Assembly: GCF_013868055.1 (NCBI RefSeq)
Contig: NZ_JACEOL010000047.1
Span: 1 to 47,095 of the forward strand
DNA length: 47,095 nt
Origin: Thermoactinomyces mirandus
GTDB taxonomy: Bacteria > Bacillota > Bacilli > Thermoactinomycetales > Thermoactinomycetaceae
Reading direction: 5' to 3'
Shown: in pieces, positions 7,658 through 16,082 of the stretch
Layout of the letters: each line of letters opens with the position of its first letter
Position numbering within the stretch: position 1 is the stretch's first letter
The notes under the pieces: model-generated
Seen by the model: the letters and a program-made list of their open reading frames with translations, nothing else
What the model was told of the DNA's origin: nothing
The model's database searches: none
Position numbers and translations under genes: made by a program

Positions 7658-8349
7658 CGCCTATCACCGCCAAACCGGTAGCCAAATCCGTATACGGTAA
7701 GGATATAAACCGGACAGGAGGGATCCGCTTCAATTTTATGGCGCAGATTTTTAATATGCTGATCAATGGTTCGCATCTCACCCGGGTAATCATACCCAAA
7801 AACTTTTTCAATCAGTTCTTCTCTGGCAAAAGAGCGGCCGGGATGCCGCGCCAATACCAACAGCAACTTATATTCAACGGGGGTTAAGTTCGCGTCTTTC
7901 TCTTTTTTGAACACCTTGCGTTTCACTGCATCGATTATCAGATCACCATTTTGAAAAGAAATACGGTCCGCAAGCAAGTCATTTCCCGAACGACGGAGAA
8001 TAACTTTCACCCGGGCTACCACTTCACGGGGACTGAATGGTTTCACCACATAATCGTCGGCCCCGATTGCCAGTCCGGTGATCCGGTCTTCTTCCGCTGC
8101 TTTCGCAGTAAGCATAAGAATGGGAACCGGAGAAATTTGATGGACCTGCTGGCATACCTCTTCTCCCGACAGGTCGGGAAGCATCAGATCAAGGATTATT
8201 AAATCGATCGGAAAATGGAGGATCATTTCCACAGCTTGTTTTCCATTAGCAGCTTCTTTTGTTTGGAATCCTTCGCTGTGCAAATAGGATGCAATCACAT
8301 CTCTGATTTTTTCTTCATCATCTACAATGAGTATCGATTTCACTGTCAT
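7654..8349 (-). CDS. OmpR/PhoB-family response regulator
   Basis: A 231-residue regulator. The receiver domain has acidic pocket D10/D11, phosphoacceptor D54 (ILDLMLPD), T81 and K103 (VVKPFSPRE). The C-terminal winged helix ends in DQHIKNLRHKIE and YGFGYRF. It is the first gene of the two-gene unit with the kinase. A likely target is the intergenic region to the divergent multicopper oxidase, where two TTCAYAA half-sites spaced 11 bases apart (8414-8431) match the tandem binding mode of this family. Confidence 0.95.
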   Translation of the reverse strand: MTVKSILIVDDEEKIRDVIASYLHSEGFQTKEAANGKQAVEMILHFPIDLIILDLMLPDLSGEEVCQQVHQISPVPILMLTAKAAEEDRITGLAIGADDYVVKPFSPREVVARVKVILRRSGNDLLADRISFQNGDLIIDAVKRKVFKKEKDANLTPVEYKLLLVLARHPGRSFAREELIEKVFGYDYPGEMRTIDQHIKNLRHKIEADPSCPVYILTVYGFGYRFGGDRR

Positions 8350-8413
8350 TCACCTCTTTCCCGAGCAAATGAAAAACTACAGATATTGTACACTATTTTC
8401 AGCTTCTGCTCAC

Positions 8414-8458
8414 TTCACAAGATCTTCATAACCTCCCGGTAAAATATGAATTTGTGAA
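8414..8458. promoter_or_regulatory. Putative OmpR-type operator between the response regulator and the oxidase gene
   Basis: TTCACAA (8414-8420) and TTCATAA (8425-8431) repeat with an 11-bp period, the usual spacing of OmpR-family half-sites. TTGTGAA (8452-8458) and ATGAA (8446-8450) repeat the motif on the opposite strand. The site lies in the divergent promoter region, so one regulator could act on both units. No binding data. Confidence 0.45.
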
Positions 8459-8480
8459 TGCAAAAGATGGGAGGACGATG

Positions 8481-10001
8481 ATGAAAAGAAGACGTTTAGG
8501 GAATCTGATCGGGCTTCTTGTAATGGTTGCCCTTATTGCAACAGCTTGCAGCAACCCTGAGACTGGCAATCAAAAGGCGGACAAGGCGGAAACTGCCGGC
8601 GAGAACCTGGGCCAGCCGCAAATTTCCAAAGACAGTCAGGGCCGTACCGTCAAAGATTTTACGGTTGTTGCCAAAGAATCCAAGTGGCAGATAGCGCCCG
8701 GTTTTAACGTAGATGCCTTGACCTATGACGGAACGGTACCTGGAAAAACAATTCAGATAACACAAGGCGACCGGGTAAGGATGAAGTTGTTAAATCAAAT
8801 GAAAGAACCTGTCTCTATCCATTGGCATGGTTATCCGGTGCCTAATTCCATGGATGGAGTTCCGGGAGTAACACAAGATGCAGTGGCACCGGGAAAAAGT
8901 TTTACCTATGATTTCATGGCAACTGTCCCGGGCACCTACTTTTACCACTCGCACCACAACAGCGCTGATCAGGTGGATCGCGGGCTTTACGGAGCTTTTA
9001 TTGTCCTGCCCAAACAGGAGAGCTACCAATATGATCGCGATTACGTGCTGATGCTGGATGAATCGATGAATTGCGGAAACATGGATCACGGTAATATAAA
9101 TCATTCCAACATGAACCATGAAAACCATCATGCAAATTTGAATATGGATCACGACACCATGATGAAAAATATGTATAACGTCTATACGGTAAACGGAAAA
9201 TCCGGTTCCCTCATCAAACCCTTAAAAGTAAAAAAAGGAGAACGAGTCCGTCTCCGTTTTATCAATGCCGGATATTTGTCTCACCATATCCATCTCCAAA
9301 ATCAGGAGGTTCAGGTGATCGCCAGTGACGGGAACGAAATAAAAAATGCACCAACCATCAAGGATCAACTCAATGCCATTGGCCCCGGTGAAAGATATGA
9401 TATTCATTTTGTAGCTGAAGAAAGCTTTGCCATTGATCTGCATGACGGTACATCTGCAGCCAAAAATGTTTTGGTTCCAGTACAAGTGGAAGGAAGCAAA
9501 GAATCAGCATTAAAACCGGATCAGGCACAACTGCCAACTTTGGATTTGACCAATTACAGCAAAGATTCAGAGAAGAACTTGGATCATTTCCAGTCTACTT
9601 TCACTCTTCACCTGAATTCAAGCATAGTAAACGGAAGCCAGGTGTACACAATTAACGGCAAAACCTGGTCCAACACGGATCCCCTTCCGGTCAAAAAGGG
9701 AGAAAAAGTAAAAATCAAGCTCGTTAACGAAGGAAAATCGGATCATCCGATGCACCTTCATGGTCATACCTTCCAGCTTCTGACCAAAAACGGTAAACCT
9801 GTTTCAGGAATGATCAACAAAGATACCCTGGTAGTAAAACCCGGAGAAACTTACGAAATCGGTTTTGTTGCCGATAATCCCGGAATCTGGATGTACCACT
9901 GCCATGAACTCCATCACGCCACTACAGGAATGATGACCAGTATGAATTACGAGAATTACAAATCAACATATCAAACCAATCTGAATAATGCTCACGAATA
10001 A
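8481..10001 (+). CDS. Multicopper oxidase lipoprotein
   Basis: A secreted oxidase of 506 residues from the ATG at 8481. GGGAGG (8469-8474) is 6 bases before this ATG; the frame is open from 8454, but the earlier ATGs are poorly placed. A lipoprotein signal peptide ends at LIATAC (Cys 23). All four copper-site blocks are present: HWHG, FYHSHHN, HPMHLHGHTF and MYHCHELHH, so type 1 and trinuclear centres should be intact. A His/Met/Asn-rich insert (about residues 195-225, repeated MNH/MDH units) resembles copper-tolerance oxidases and may bind extra Cu(I). The divergent two-component system probably controls it. Function by family: oxidation of Cu(I) or phenolics at the cell surface. Confidence 0.93.
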   Translation: MKRRRLGNLIGLLVMVALIATACSNPETGNQKADKAETAGENLGQPQISKDSQGRTVKDFTVVAKESKWQIAPGFNVDALTYDGTVPGKTIQITQGDRVRMKLLNQMKEPVSIHWHGYPVPNSMDGVPGVTQDAVAPGKSFTYDFMATVPGTYFYHSHHNSADQVDRGLYGAFIVLPKQESYQYDRDYVLMLDESMNCGNMDHGNINHSNMNHENHHANLNMDHDTMMKNMYNVYTVNGKSGSLIKPLKVKKGERVRLRFINAGYLSHHIHLQNQEVQVIASDGNEIKNAPTIKDQLNAIGPGERYDIHFVAEESFAIDLHDGTSAAKNVLVPVQVEGSKESALKPDQAQLPTLDLTNYSKDSEKNLDHFQSTFTLHLNSSIVNGSQVYTINGKTWSNTDPLPVKKGEKVKIKLVNEGKSDHPMHLHGHTFQLLTKNGKPVSGMINKDTLVVKPGETYEIGFVADNPGIWMYHCHELHHATTGMMTSMNYENYKSTYQTNLNNAHE

Positions 10002-10005
10002 AGAG

Positions 10006-10040
10006 AACAATCTCCCAGACTCCTGGGGGATTGTTTCGAT
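10006..10040 (+). terminator. Terminator after the multicopper oxidase
   Basis: A 10-bp stem (ACAATCTCCC / GGGGGATTGT with one G-T pair) around an 8-base loop lies directly after the stop codon. The T-run is weak. It separates the oxidase from the biosynthetic cluster. Confidence 0.65.
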
Positions 10041-10088
10041 AAAGTGTGAGGAAGCGAATATCAGGACTGAAACTTCTTTAATGCATCA

Positions 10089-10796
10089 TTGGGATTAAAA
10101 TTTTGGAAATTGGGACGAAAGAGTGCCAAGCCAAGCATAGAGACTCTCAGATGGTACACCAAGGGAATTCTCCCAGGTGATCATTGCCTGGTAATTGGAG
10201 GAACTTCCATCAGTATTATCCGTGAAGCTGAAAAAAAGGTCGGTAATGTGGTGGTTGCAGATTTTTCCGAGGTAATCTGCCGAGAATTAAAACAATATGT
10301 TTCAAATAATGTGACTGTTATAAATAGTGATATTCTTCAGGCGCCGGCAGATTGGAACAATCGGTTTCATTTTGTCTTTGCCGATACATTGATCAATCGG
10401 TTCGATTGGGAAGAAGCAAAACAGTTCAGCAAGGAGATTTTCCGGATTTTGCGGCCAGGGGGTCAAATCAGGACAACTGTCAAAATCGGGTTGTACCCAA
10501 TGGATAAGAAATTAATTGAGATTGCAGGAGAAGAAGCAAAAACTTTTTGGGATGAGAAATCACAAACAATAGTTTTTAGTAAGGCTGAAAAATGGCTGGA
10601 ACGAGGATTGGTTGCTCATGGATCTATTTCCAAGAAGGATCTTCTAGTTTGGTATACAAATCGGGGTAGAGAAAAGCGTTATTCATTAGATGACCTGAAG
10701 ATCCTGTTTGATCATACCGGTTGGATTAATTTTCATACAGAAAAAGATTATCTCTCAAAGGACCGTGTGAGATTAGTTGTTACAAAACAGGGTTGA
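10089..10796 (+). CDS. Class I SAM-dependent methyltransferase (cluster gene 1)
   Basis: A 235-residue Rossmann methyltransferase. The first strand and glycine loop read CLVIGGTSISI, the acidic ribose-binding end VVVADFSE, the adenine region NSDILQAP, and the post-motif RILRPGGQIRTTVKIG is clear. Motif I is less glycine-rich than usual (GGTS), so cofactor binding should be checked. The only start in frame after the last stop (10068) is a TTG at 10089 with a weak ribosome binding site. It opens a co-directional group of eight genes and ends 18 bases before the di-iron protein gene. Likely role: methylation of a cluster intermediate. Confidence 0.75.
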   Translation: MGLKFWKLGRKSAKPSIETLRWYTKGILPGDHCLVIGGTSISIIREAEKKVGNVVVADFSEVICRELKQYVSNNVTVINSDILQAPADWNNRFHFVFADTLINRFDWEEAKQFSKEIFRILRPGGQIRTTVKIGLYPMDKKLIEIAGEEAKTFWDEKSQTIVFSKAEKWLERGLVAHGSISKKDLLVWYTNRGREKRYSLDDLKILFDHTGWINFHTEKDYLSKDRVRLVVTKQG

Positions 10797-10814
10797 TCAG
10801 TAGGAGGGGATAAA

Positions 10815-11621
10815 ATGACTTTTTCTACTAACAACGAATGGACCAAATATTTGTCCGAGTTTGACTGGAATCGCACAGAACCTTATGATCCAAAGGAACT
10901 TTTGAGCATGATGTACAAAGTTGTTGAAAATGGATTTTACGGAACGAATCATCCATTAGCAATTTCTTGGCTGGCTGGTGAGTTAAGCAAGGAAGAACTA
11001 CAATTTATGGGGATTCAAGAATATTGGTATTTTCGTTGTACTGTTTGGTGGAATGCAGGTAAAGTGCTTCATTGTCCGGATTTGGAAGATCAGCGTCTTC
11101 TACTCGGACCACTGGCAGAGGAAGCCGGTATCGGAGATGAACCACATGAAAAACAGTTCATTCGTTATCTGCAAGGAATTGGAGTAGATATGGAAACAGT
11201 TTTCAGTACTGGAGTTTTACCTCAAACAATTACCTGTGTTGATGAATTTTATAATCTTAACTCCTACGGAAAATTAGTCGAAAGCTTGGCTGCCAATAAC
11301 CTCGTTGCGGAAATTATGAGACCCAAACAATATCCTTTGGTGTTGGAGTCTTACCGAAAGAATTATACATGGGTTCCTGATGATGCGTTGGTCTTTTTTC
11401 GAACGCATTCTGAAGCGGATATTGAACATGCTGAAATAGGAGAAAAGCTTTTCTTGAAATATGCAAAAAGCATGGAGGCACAGCAATTAGCCTGGTCAGC
11501 TTTGACACGAAGCCTTGCGGCACGCTGGTGCTTATATGATGGGATCCTTCAATATATTAAGAAAAAAAACTCCCCTTTATTACCGCTATGGAGAGCGTTC
11601 CCGGTGATAGGAGATGTTTAA
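10815..11621 (+). CDS. Haem-oxygenase-like di-iron protein (PqqC/CADD/UndA-type) (cluster gene 2)
   Basis: A 268-residue all-helical protein of the TenA/PqqC/CADD superfamily. Candidate metal ligands match the haem-oxygenase-like di-iron oxidase pattern: E102 or E103 with H111 (AEEAGIGDEPH), E166 (VAEIMRP), and the third set H198-D202-H205 (THSEADIEH), which has the same H-x3-D-x2-H spacing as CADD. Family members oxidatively cleave or desaturate amino or fatty acids (UndA, BesC, CADD). A good Shine-Dalgarno (AGGAGG) precedes the ATG. Its stop overlaps the next gene by 8 bases. The substrate is unknown; the neighbours suggest a chain-extended keto or amino acid. Confidence 0.8.
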   Translation: MTFSTNNEWTKYLSEFDWNRTEPYDPKELLSMMYKVVENGFYGTNHPLAISWLAGELSKEELQFMGIQEYWYFRCTVWWNAGKVLHCPDLEDQRLLLGPLAEEAGIGDEPHEKQFIRYLQGIGVDMETVFSTGVLPQTITCVDEFYNLNSYGKLVESLAANNLVAEIMRPKQYPLVLESYRKNYTWVPDDALVFFRTHSEADIEHAEIGEKLFLKYAKSMEAQQLAWSALTRSLAARWCLYDGILQYIKKKNSPLLPLWRAFPVIGDV

Positions 11622-13050
11622 AATCAAAGAAGATTTATCTGCATTGGAAATAGTCGATTGTACCTTAAGAGAAGGCGAACAACAGTCGGGAGTCAGATTT
11701 TCGGCGGAAGATAAAATTTATCTCCTTCATCAATTGGAAGAATTCGGGATTCAAATTGTTGAAGTTGGGCACCCTGGAATATCTCCTGAAGATGAAGAAA
11801 TTTGCTCTAGGGTAATAAAAGCTGCTCGTTCCGCCAAAACCCTTGCCCACTCAAGAGCTACCGTAGAAGAGGTGCAGGCTGCTGCCAGAGTAGGTGCTGA
11901 TTGGGTAGGGATATGGGGATCGGTTAATCCAATATCGTTAAAAACAAAATGGACCAATAAGTCACTCGATGATATTTGTCGATTGATTTACCAGGCTATC
12001 TCTGAAGCTAAACGTTTAGGGTTACGAGTTCGTTTAACTTTAGAAGATGCTTCCCGATCTGATTGGACTGTGTTAAACCAAACTGCCAGGATCGCAATCG
12101 AAGCTGGTGCAGACCGTATCAGTTTGGCGGATACAGTTGGGATATGGGAGCCGACTTCCTGTCATCAGTTGGTGTCAAGAGCAGTAACTGAATGGAAACA
12201 TCCGGTAGAAGTTCACTGCCATAATGATTTTGGACTAGCGTTGGCCAATACACTTGCTGCTGTGGATGCTGGAGCTCAAGCTGTTGATGTATCGATTTTG
12301 GGGATTGGGGAACGTGTAGGAATTACGGATCTTCTTCAGCTAGCTGTAGTATTGGAGGAAAGTAGAGGGGAGCAACGTTTCCATTTGCAAAAAATTTCTT
12401 CTCTCGCCGATGCAGTAAAGAATGCAACAGGCTATAATCCTGATGAATTGCGCCCTGTAATAGGGAAAAATGCTTTTACTCATACATCAAAATATCATCG
12501 GAATGCTGTAATAAAAAATCCAGTTTCTTATGAACCTTTCCCTCCTAAAAAAGTAGGAAGAAAGAGAAAAATCATCAACAACCGCCCGCCTTTAAGAGAG
12601 CCTCGATTGCCTGTCAAACTTAAGATAAGTTGTCCATTTAAAAAGGAATCATCAGAGTTGAAATATCATCGGGATGGACCCGGTGATCGCTGGGTGTTGA
12701 TCGATCATCGAGTGGATAAACGCGCGTCTTTCTATATGATGCGTCGGACAATAGATAAAGGAATGAAACCTCATTCGTTTGGAAAACATGTTGACACCCA
12801 CACGCATCATTGCGATAGCACACTGATCTTTATGGGGAATGAACCCGATGGAAGTGGTTTAACCTGTATGGTTTATCTCAATGGAGAAGAAAAAGTCGTG
12901 CATAGTCCGGCAACTATTTTTATTCCGGCCAAGGCAGAACATACCTATTCCTATGTTTCCGGAACGGGCGATATATATAATATCGTTCTTGCTCCAAACT
13001 ATAATGAAAGTTTATATGAAAAGACGGAGATCCCAGTTATTTTCCCATGA
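11614..13050 (+). CDS. Homocitrate/isopropylmalate-synthase-like enzyme fused to a cupin domain (cluster gene 3)
   Basis: A 478-residue two-domain protein. Residues 1-310 form a DRE-TIM metallolyase barrel: D15 in VDCTLREGEQ, SLADTVG, metal ligands H201/H203 in EVHCHNDFG, and GIGERVGIT (230-238), closest to the GIGERNGIT loop of lysine-type homocitrate synthases. Such enzymes condense acetyl-CoA with a 2-oxo acid. A basic linker (311-340) leads to a C-terminal cupin (about 355-462) with a His cluster (HVDTHTHH) and H443. There is no LeuA-type regulatory domain. I do not know this fusion from a characterised pathway. The start ATG overlaps the previous gene, with GGTG 7 bases upstream. Confidence 0.85.
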   Translation: MFKIKEDLSALEIVDCTLREGEQQSGVRFSAEDKIYLLHQLEEFGIQIVEVGHPGISPEDEEICSRVIKAARSAKTLAHSRATVEEVQAAARVGADWVGIWGSVNPISLKTKWTNKSLDDICRLIYQAISEAKRLGLRVRLTLEDASRSDWTVLNQTARIAIEAGADRISLADTVGIWEPTSCHQLVSRAVTEWKHPVEVHCHNDFGLALANTLAAVDAGAQAVDVSILGIGERVGITDLLQLAVVLEESRGEQRFHLQKISSLADAVKNATGYNPDELRPVIGKNAFTHTSKYHRNAVIKNPVSYEPFPPKKVGRKRKIINNRPPLREPRLPVKLKISCPFKKESSELKYHRDGPGDRWVLIDHRVDKRASFYMMRRTIDKGMKPHSFGKHVDTHTHHCDSTLIFMGNEPDGSGLTCMVYLNGEEKVVHSPATIFIPAKAEHTYSYVSGTGDIYNIVLAPNYNESLYEKTEIPVIFP

Positions 13051-13100
13051 AAACAATCATATTAATGGGCTTTGAAAAAGATAAGAGTTTATTAATCATC

Positions 13101-13135
13101 GCCGTATCCTTTGTAAAGGTATACGGCTCCTTTTG
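13101..13135 (+). terminator. Terminator or attenuator inside the biosynthetic cluster
   Basis: GCCGTAT (13101-13107) pairs with ATACGGC (13121-13127), extended by an inner CC/GG, and TCCTTTTG follows. It lies in the 128-base gap between the synthase-cupin gene and the first ATP-grasp gene, so it may end one transcript or set the ratio of early to late genes. Confidence 0.6.
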
Positions 13136-13178
13136 AGTCAATATGCTTTTCGCATACACACCTTAAAGGAGGATAAGA

Positions 13179-14375
13179 ATGAAAACCTTACTACTAGTAA
13201 AATCAGGATGGCCTCTTCCCTTGAGATTGCCGGCTTATAGACATTTTTTCCGAAAAGGTTGGGAGGTAGCAGTCGTAGATAGTTTGTTAAACCAATCCCT
13301 TCAGATTGCAGACATTTCTATCTGTGCCGAGTTGAATGATCCCGACGAAGTATATTTCGCTGTAATGAAAAAGATTAAGAGAAAACCGGATGCTATTTTA
13401 ACTATGAATGATTCAGGGTTGGTTTTGGCAGCAACATTAGCAAAACGGATAGGACTTCCGTTTTTAGAAATAGAAAAGGCCAAAAACGTTATTCAAAAGA
13501 CGAAGCAACGGGAAGCATTTAAACAATCCGGAATGCCGACTCCTTGTTGGAAAAAGGTTCACAGCTCTGAAGAAGTTGTGAAAATGTTAAAGGAATGGGG
13601 AGAGCTTGTGATCAAACCCGTTGATCGCTCTGCGGGTGCAGCAGTGAAATGGTTGAAGAACGAAATCGATGCTGATAGATACTTTCAGGAAGCTTTAAAC
13701 GAATCACCTACTAAACGGGTGATGATTGAAGAGTTCTTAGAGGGGCCAGAAATCAGTGTAGAAATGGTGTTTGCCGATGGTCAATATCACGTAGTTTGTA
13801 TTATCGACAAGACTGTGACATCAGGACCATACTTCATTGAACTGGGGCATACTGTTCCCTCAAACCATCCATTAGACTACTTGGAAAAAGCAGGAGAAGC
13901 AGCACTTATGGCTTGCCAGGCGCTTGGGCTTAATTGGGGAATATGCCATATCGAGATAAAATTGACAGAGCAGGGGCCTGTTGTGGTTGAAGTAAATCCA
14001 CGTGTTCCAGGTGGATGCATTCCCGAATTAATTAACCGGGCTCTTGGAATCAATTTGTATGATTTGGCGTTGCGACAGGCTACCGGAGAAATGTTAACTC
14101 TGGAAGATCTTCAACCGATCCGTAGAAAAGGGGCAGCCATTCGATATCTTCTCAGTCCTGGAGGCATATTTATAGGTGCATCCTCTCCTTGGACGTCTCA
14201 ACCGCCACATGGCTTGGTAGAGTTGTCTGTTCTTGTTGAACCAGGATCCAATCTTCCTATTCCGTCATCCAATGCAGGCAGGATTGCTTATGCCATTGCG
14301 GAAAGGCAGACTGCAAAAGAAGCTGAAGTTTTGGCGGAAGAGGCAATCAGAAGCATTGTTGTACAAACTAAATGA
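13179..14375 (+). CDS. ATP-grasp ligase 1 (cluster gene 4)
   Basis: A 398-residue ATP-grasp enzyme of the carboxylate-amine ligase type (BacD/YwfE-like L-amino-acid ligases and carbamoyl-phosphate-synthase-like relatives). ATP contacts are K146 (VIKPVDRSAGAAV), the EEFLEGPEISVE loop (184-195), and the metal-binding HIEIK (257-261) and EVNPRVPGG (271-279). Such enzymes activate a carboxylate as acyl-phosphate and join it to an amine. AAAGGAGG precedes the ATG. It lies 15 bases before the asparagine-synthetase-like gene. Its partner is the second ATP-grasp gene at 17324. Confidence 0.88.
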   Translation: MKTLLLVKSGWPLPLRLPAYRHFFRKGWEVAVVDSLLNQSLQIADISICAELNDPDEVYFAVMKKIKRKPDAILTMNDSGLVLAATLAKRIGLPFLEIEKAKNVIQKTKQREAFKQSGMPTPCWKKVHSSEEVVKMLKEWGELVIKPVDRSAGAAVKWLKNEIDADRYFQEALNESPTKRVMIEEFLEGPEISVEMVFADGQYHVVCIIDKTVTSGPYFIELGHTVPSNHPLDYLEKAGEAALMACQALGLNWGICHIEIKLTEQGPVVVEVNPRVPGGCIPELINRALGINLYDLALRQATGEMLTLEDLQPIRRKGAAIRYLLSPGGIFIGASSPWTSQPPHGLVELSVLVEPGSNLPIPSSNAGRIAYAIAERQTAKEAEVLAEEAIRSIVVQTK

Positions 14376-14390
14376 TAGGAGGATACCAAC

Positions 14391-16082
14391 ATGTGTGGCA
14401 TTGCTGGTGAATATTGTCTGGAAGCTCCTACTGATACTGTTTATCGGATTCTTCAAATGCAGAAACATCGGGGACCAGATACTTTAGGATTGTTGCAGTT
14501 CGACTCCATTGCAATCGGAGCCAACCGTCTTTCTATTTCGGGGTCAAACTTTGCTCCTTCCCCAATGATGGCGGAACATTCAGATATTATTCTCGCGTAT
14601 AACGGTGAAATTTATGGATTATCAATTAAGGAAAATCAATCGGATACCGGGTGGCTATTAAGATATTTAGAAAATAATCCCCTCTCTGTCCCTGATCTTA
14701 ATGGGATGTTTTCAATGTGCTGGGTAGACGTTAAGAAAAAAAAGCTTGCCGTTGCACGTGATTTTTTTGGAATCAAGCCGCTTTATATATGGAAGAGTCC
14801 ACAAAGGTTCCAATTTTCTTCTGAAATATTCCCTTTGGTTCGTGTCAATGAATTGCATCCGGTGTTGGATGAACTGGCTTGTTTGGAATATATCGGTCTG
14901 GGAACACGAGTCGGTTCCGATACACTATTTTCCAACATTGAACGTTTGGAACCGGGAAATATTTTATACGTAGAGCAAAAGAAAAATGAGTTGCATTATA
15001 AGTTAAGATGTCCACAGAAACATCGGTTATATAGGGATACAATCAAAAAAGATCTTTTGCAAGCTATTAAAGAATCTGTTCTCCTGTGTGCGGATACAAA
15101 TCGTCCTCTTGGAGTTTTTTTGAGTAGCGGTGTTGATTCAATGGCAATTGTTTACATCCTGGCTGAAGCGGGAATTGACAATCTCCATACTTTTAGCCTA
15201 ATTCTGGACAATGATGGTATTGAAAATTTGGAACAATTATCTCTTCCAGGTTTAGCGTGGAGAAAATGGAAACACACACCGATCACTGTAACAGATGCAG
15301 ATGTTTGGGACTTATTTCACCGTTTTCTTGATATAACTTCTCAACCTTGTTTTCCACCTAGTGCTGCTTACACACTCTTGCTTTCCAAAGTCGCAGCGGA
15401 AAATGGAGTAAAAGTTGTTTTGAGCGGAGAAGGATCAGATGAACTTTTTGGAGGGTATGATTCTTACATCTCCTTTCTCCGGACAGACAATCCCGACCCG
15501 TGCAATTTCTATCTCAACAACTCTGTTTTTCGGACGGCACTCAATCTGTTTACAGACTCTGGAGAATATTATATTGAGATGCTTCGACGAAAAATGTCTT
15601 CTGTTTATGAAGGTAAAAAACCACTGAGTATGCAATTGCTAGCCCTTGAAAGGAAACTAAGTCTTCAACCGCTATTGGAACGAATTGATCATGCCAGTAT
15701 GTATTTTTCAATAGAAGTTCGAACGCCGTTTCTTCATGGAGATGTTCCAATTATTGCTTGGAATGTTCTGGGAGAATTCGATCCGGCACTGGGAACCAAA
15801 CCATATCTTCGCAGAGCTTTGCGTCCACTTCTTCATGATTGGGCAAATGTACCAAAGCGTCCTCTCCGCATTTCTCTCGACAGTTGGTTCCAAGGGGAAC
15901 GGCTTCGATCGGCCGTTGATTATATTATTTCAGACCCATATTTGACAATTGTTAATAAGAAAAAGTGGGAGCAGTTTGTAAATCGGTTGTTGAACCATCC
16001 AAATACTTCAGAGTTGATGGTAGCAATCAGAATGTATCAATTGCTTTCTTACCTTAATCGGATAAAAGGAGATTCAAAATGA
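14391..16082 (+). CDS. Asparagine-synthetase-like amidotransferase (cluster gene 5)
   Basis: A 563-residue protein with both AsnB domains. The N-terminal glutaminase starts MCGIAG with catalytic Cys2, followed by KHRGPD (25-30) and AYNGEIY (69-75). The C-terminal synthetase has the PP-loop LSSGVDS (244-250) and SGEGSDELFGGY (345-356). It should adenylate a carboxylate and attach ammonia, or another amine as in amide-forming secondary-metabolism homologues. Being embedded between ligase and exporter genes argues for biosynthesis of a special amide rather than housekeeping asparagine. Its stop overlaps the exporter ATG (ATGA). Confidence 0.9.
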   Translation: MCGIAGEYCLEAPTDTVYRILQMQKHRGPDTLGLLQFDSIAIGANRLSISGSNFAPSPMMAEHSDIILAYNGEIYGLSIKENQSDTGWLLRYLENNPLSVPDLNGMFSMCWVDVKKKKLAVARDFFGIKPLYIWKSPQRFQFSSEIFPLVRVNELHPVLDELACLEYIGLGTRVGSDTLFSNIERLEPGNILYVEQKKNELHYKLRCPQKHRLYRDTIKKDLLQAIKESVLLCADTNRPLGVFLSSGVDSMAIVYILAEAGIDNLHTFSLILDNDGIENLEQLSLPGLAWRKWKHTPITVTDADVWDLFHRFLDITSQPCFPPSAAYTLLLSKVAAENGVKVVLSGEGSDELFGGYDSYISFLRTDNPDPCNFYLNNSVFRTALNLFTDSGEYYIEMLRRKMSSVYEGKKPLSMQLLALERKLSLQPLLERIDHASMYFSIEVRTPFLHGDVPIIAWNVLGEFDPALGTKPYLRRALRPLLHDWANVPKRPLRISLDSWFQGERLRSAVDYIISDPYLTIVNKKKWEQFVNRLLNHPNTSELMVAIRMYQLLSYLNRIKGDSK

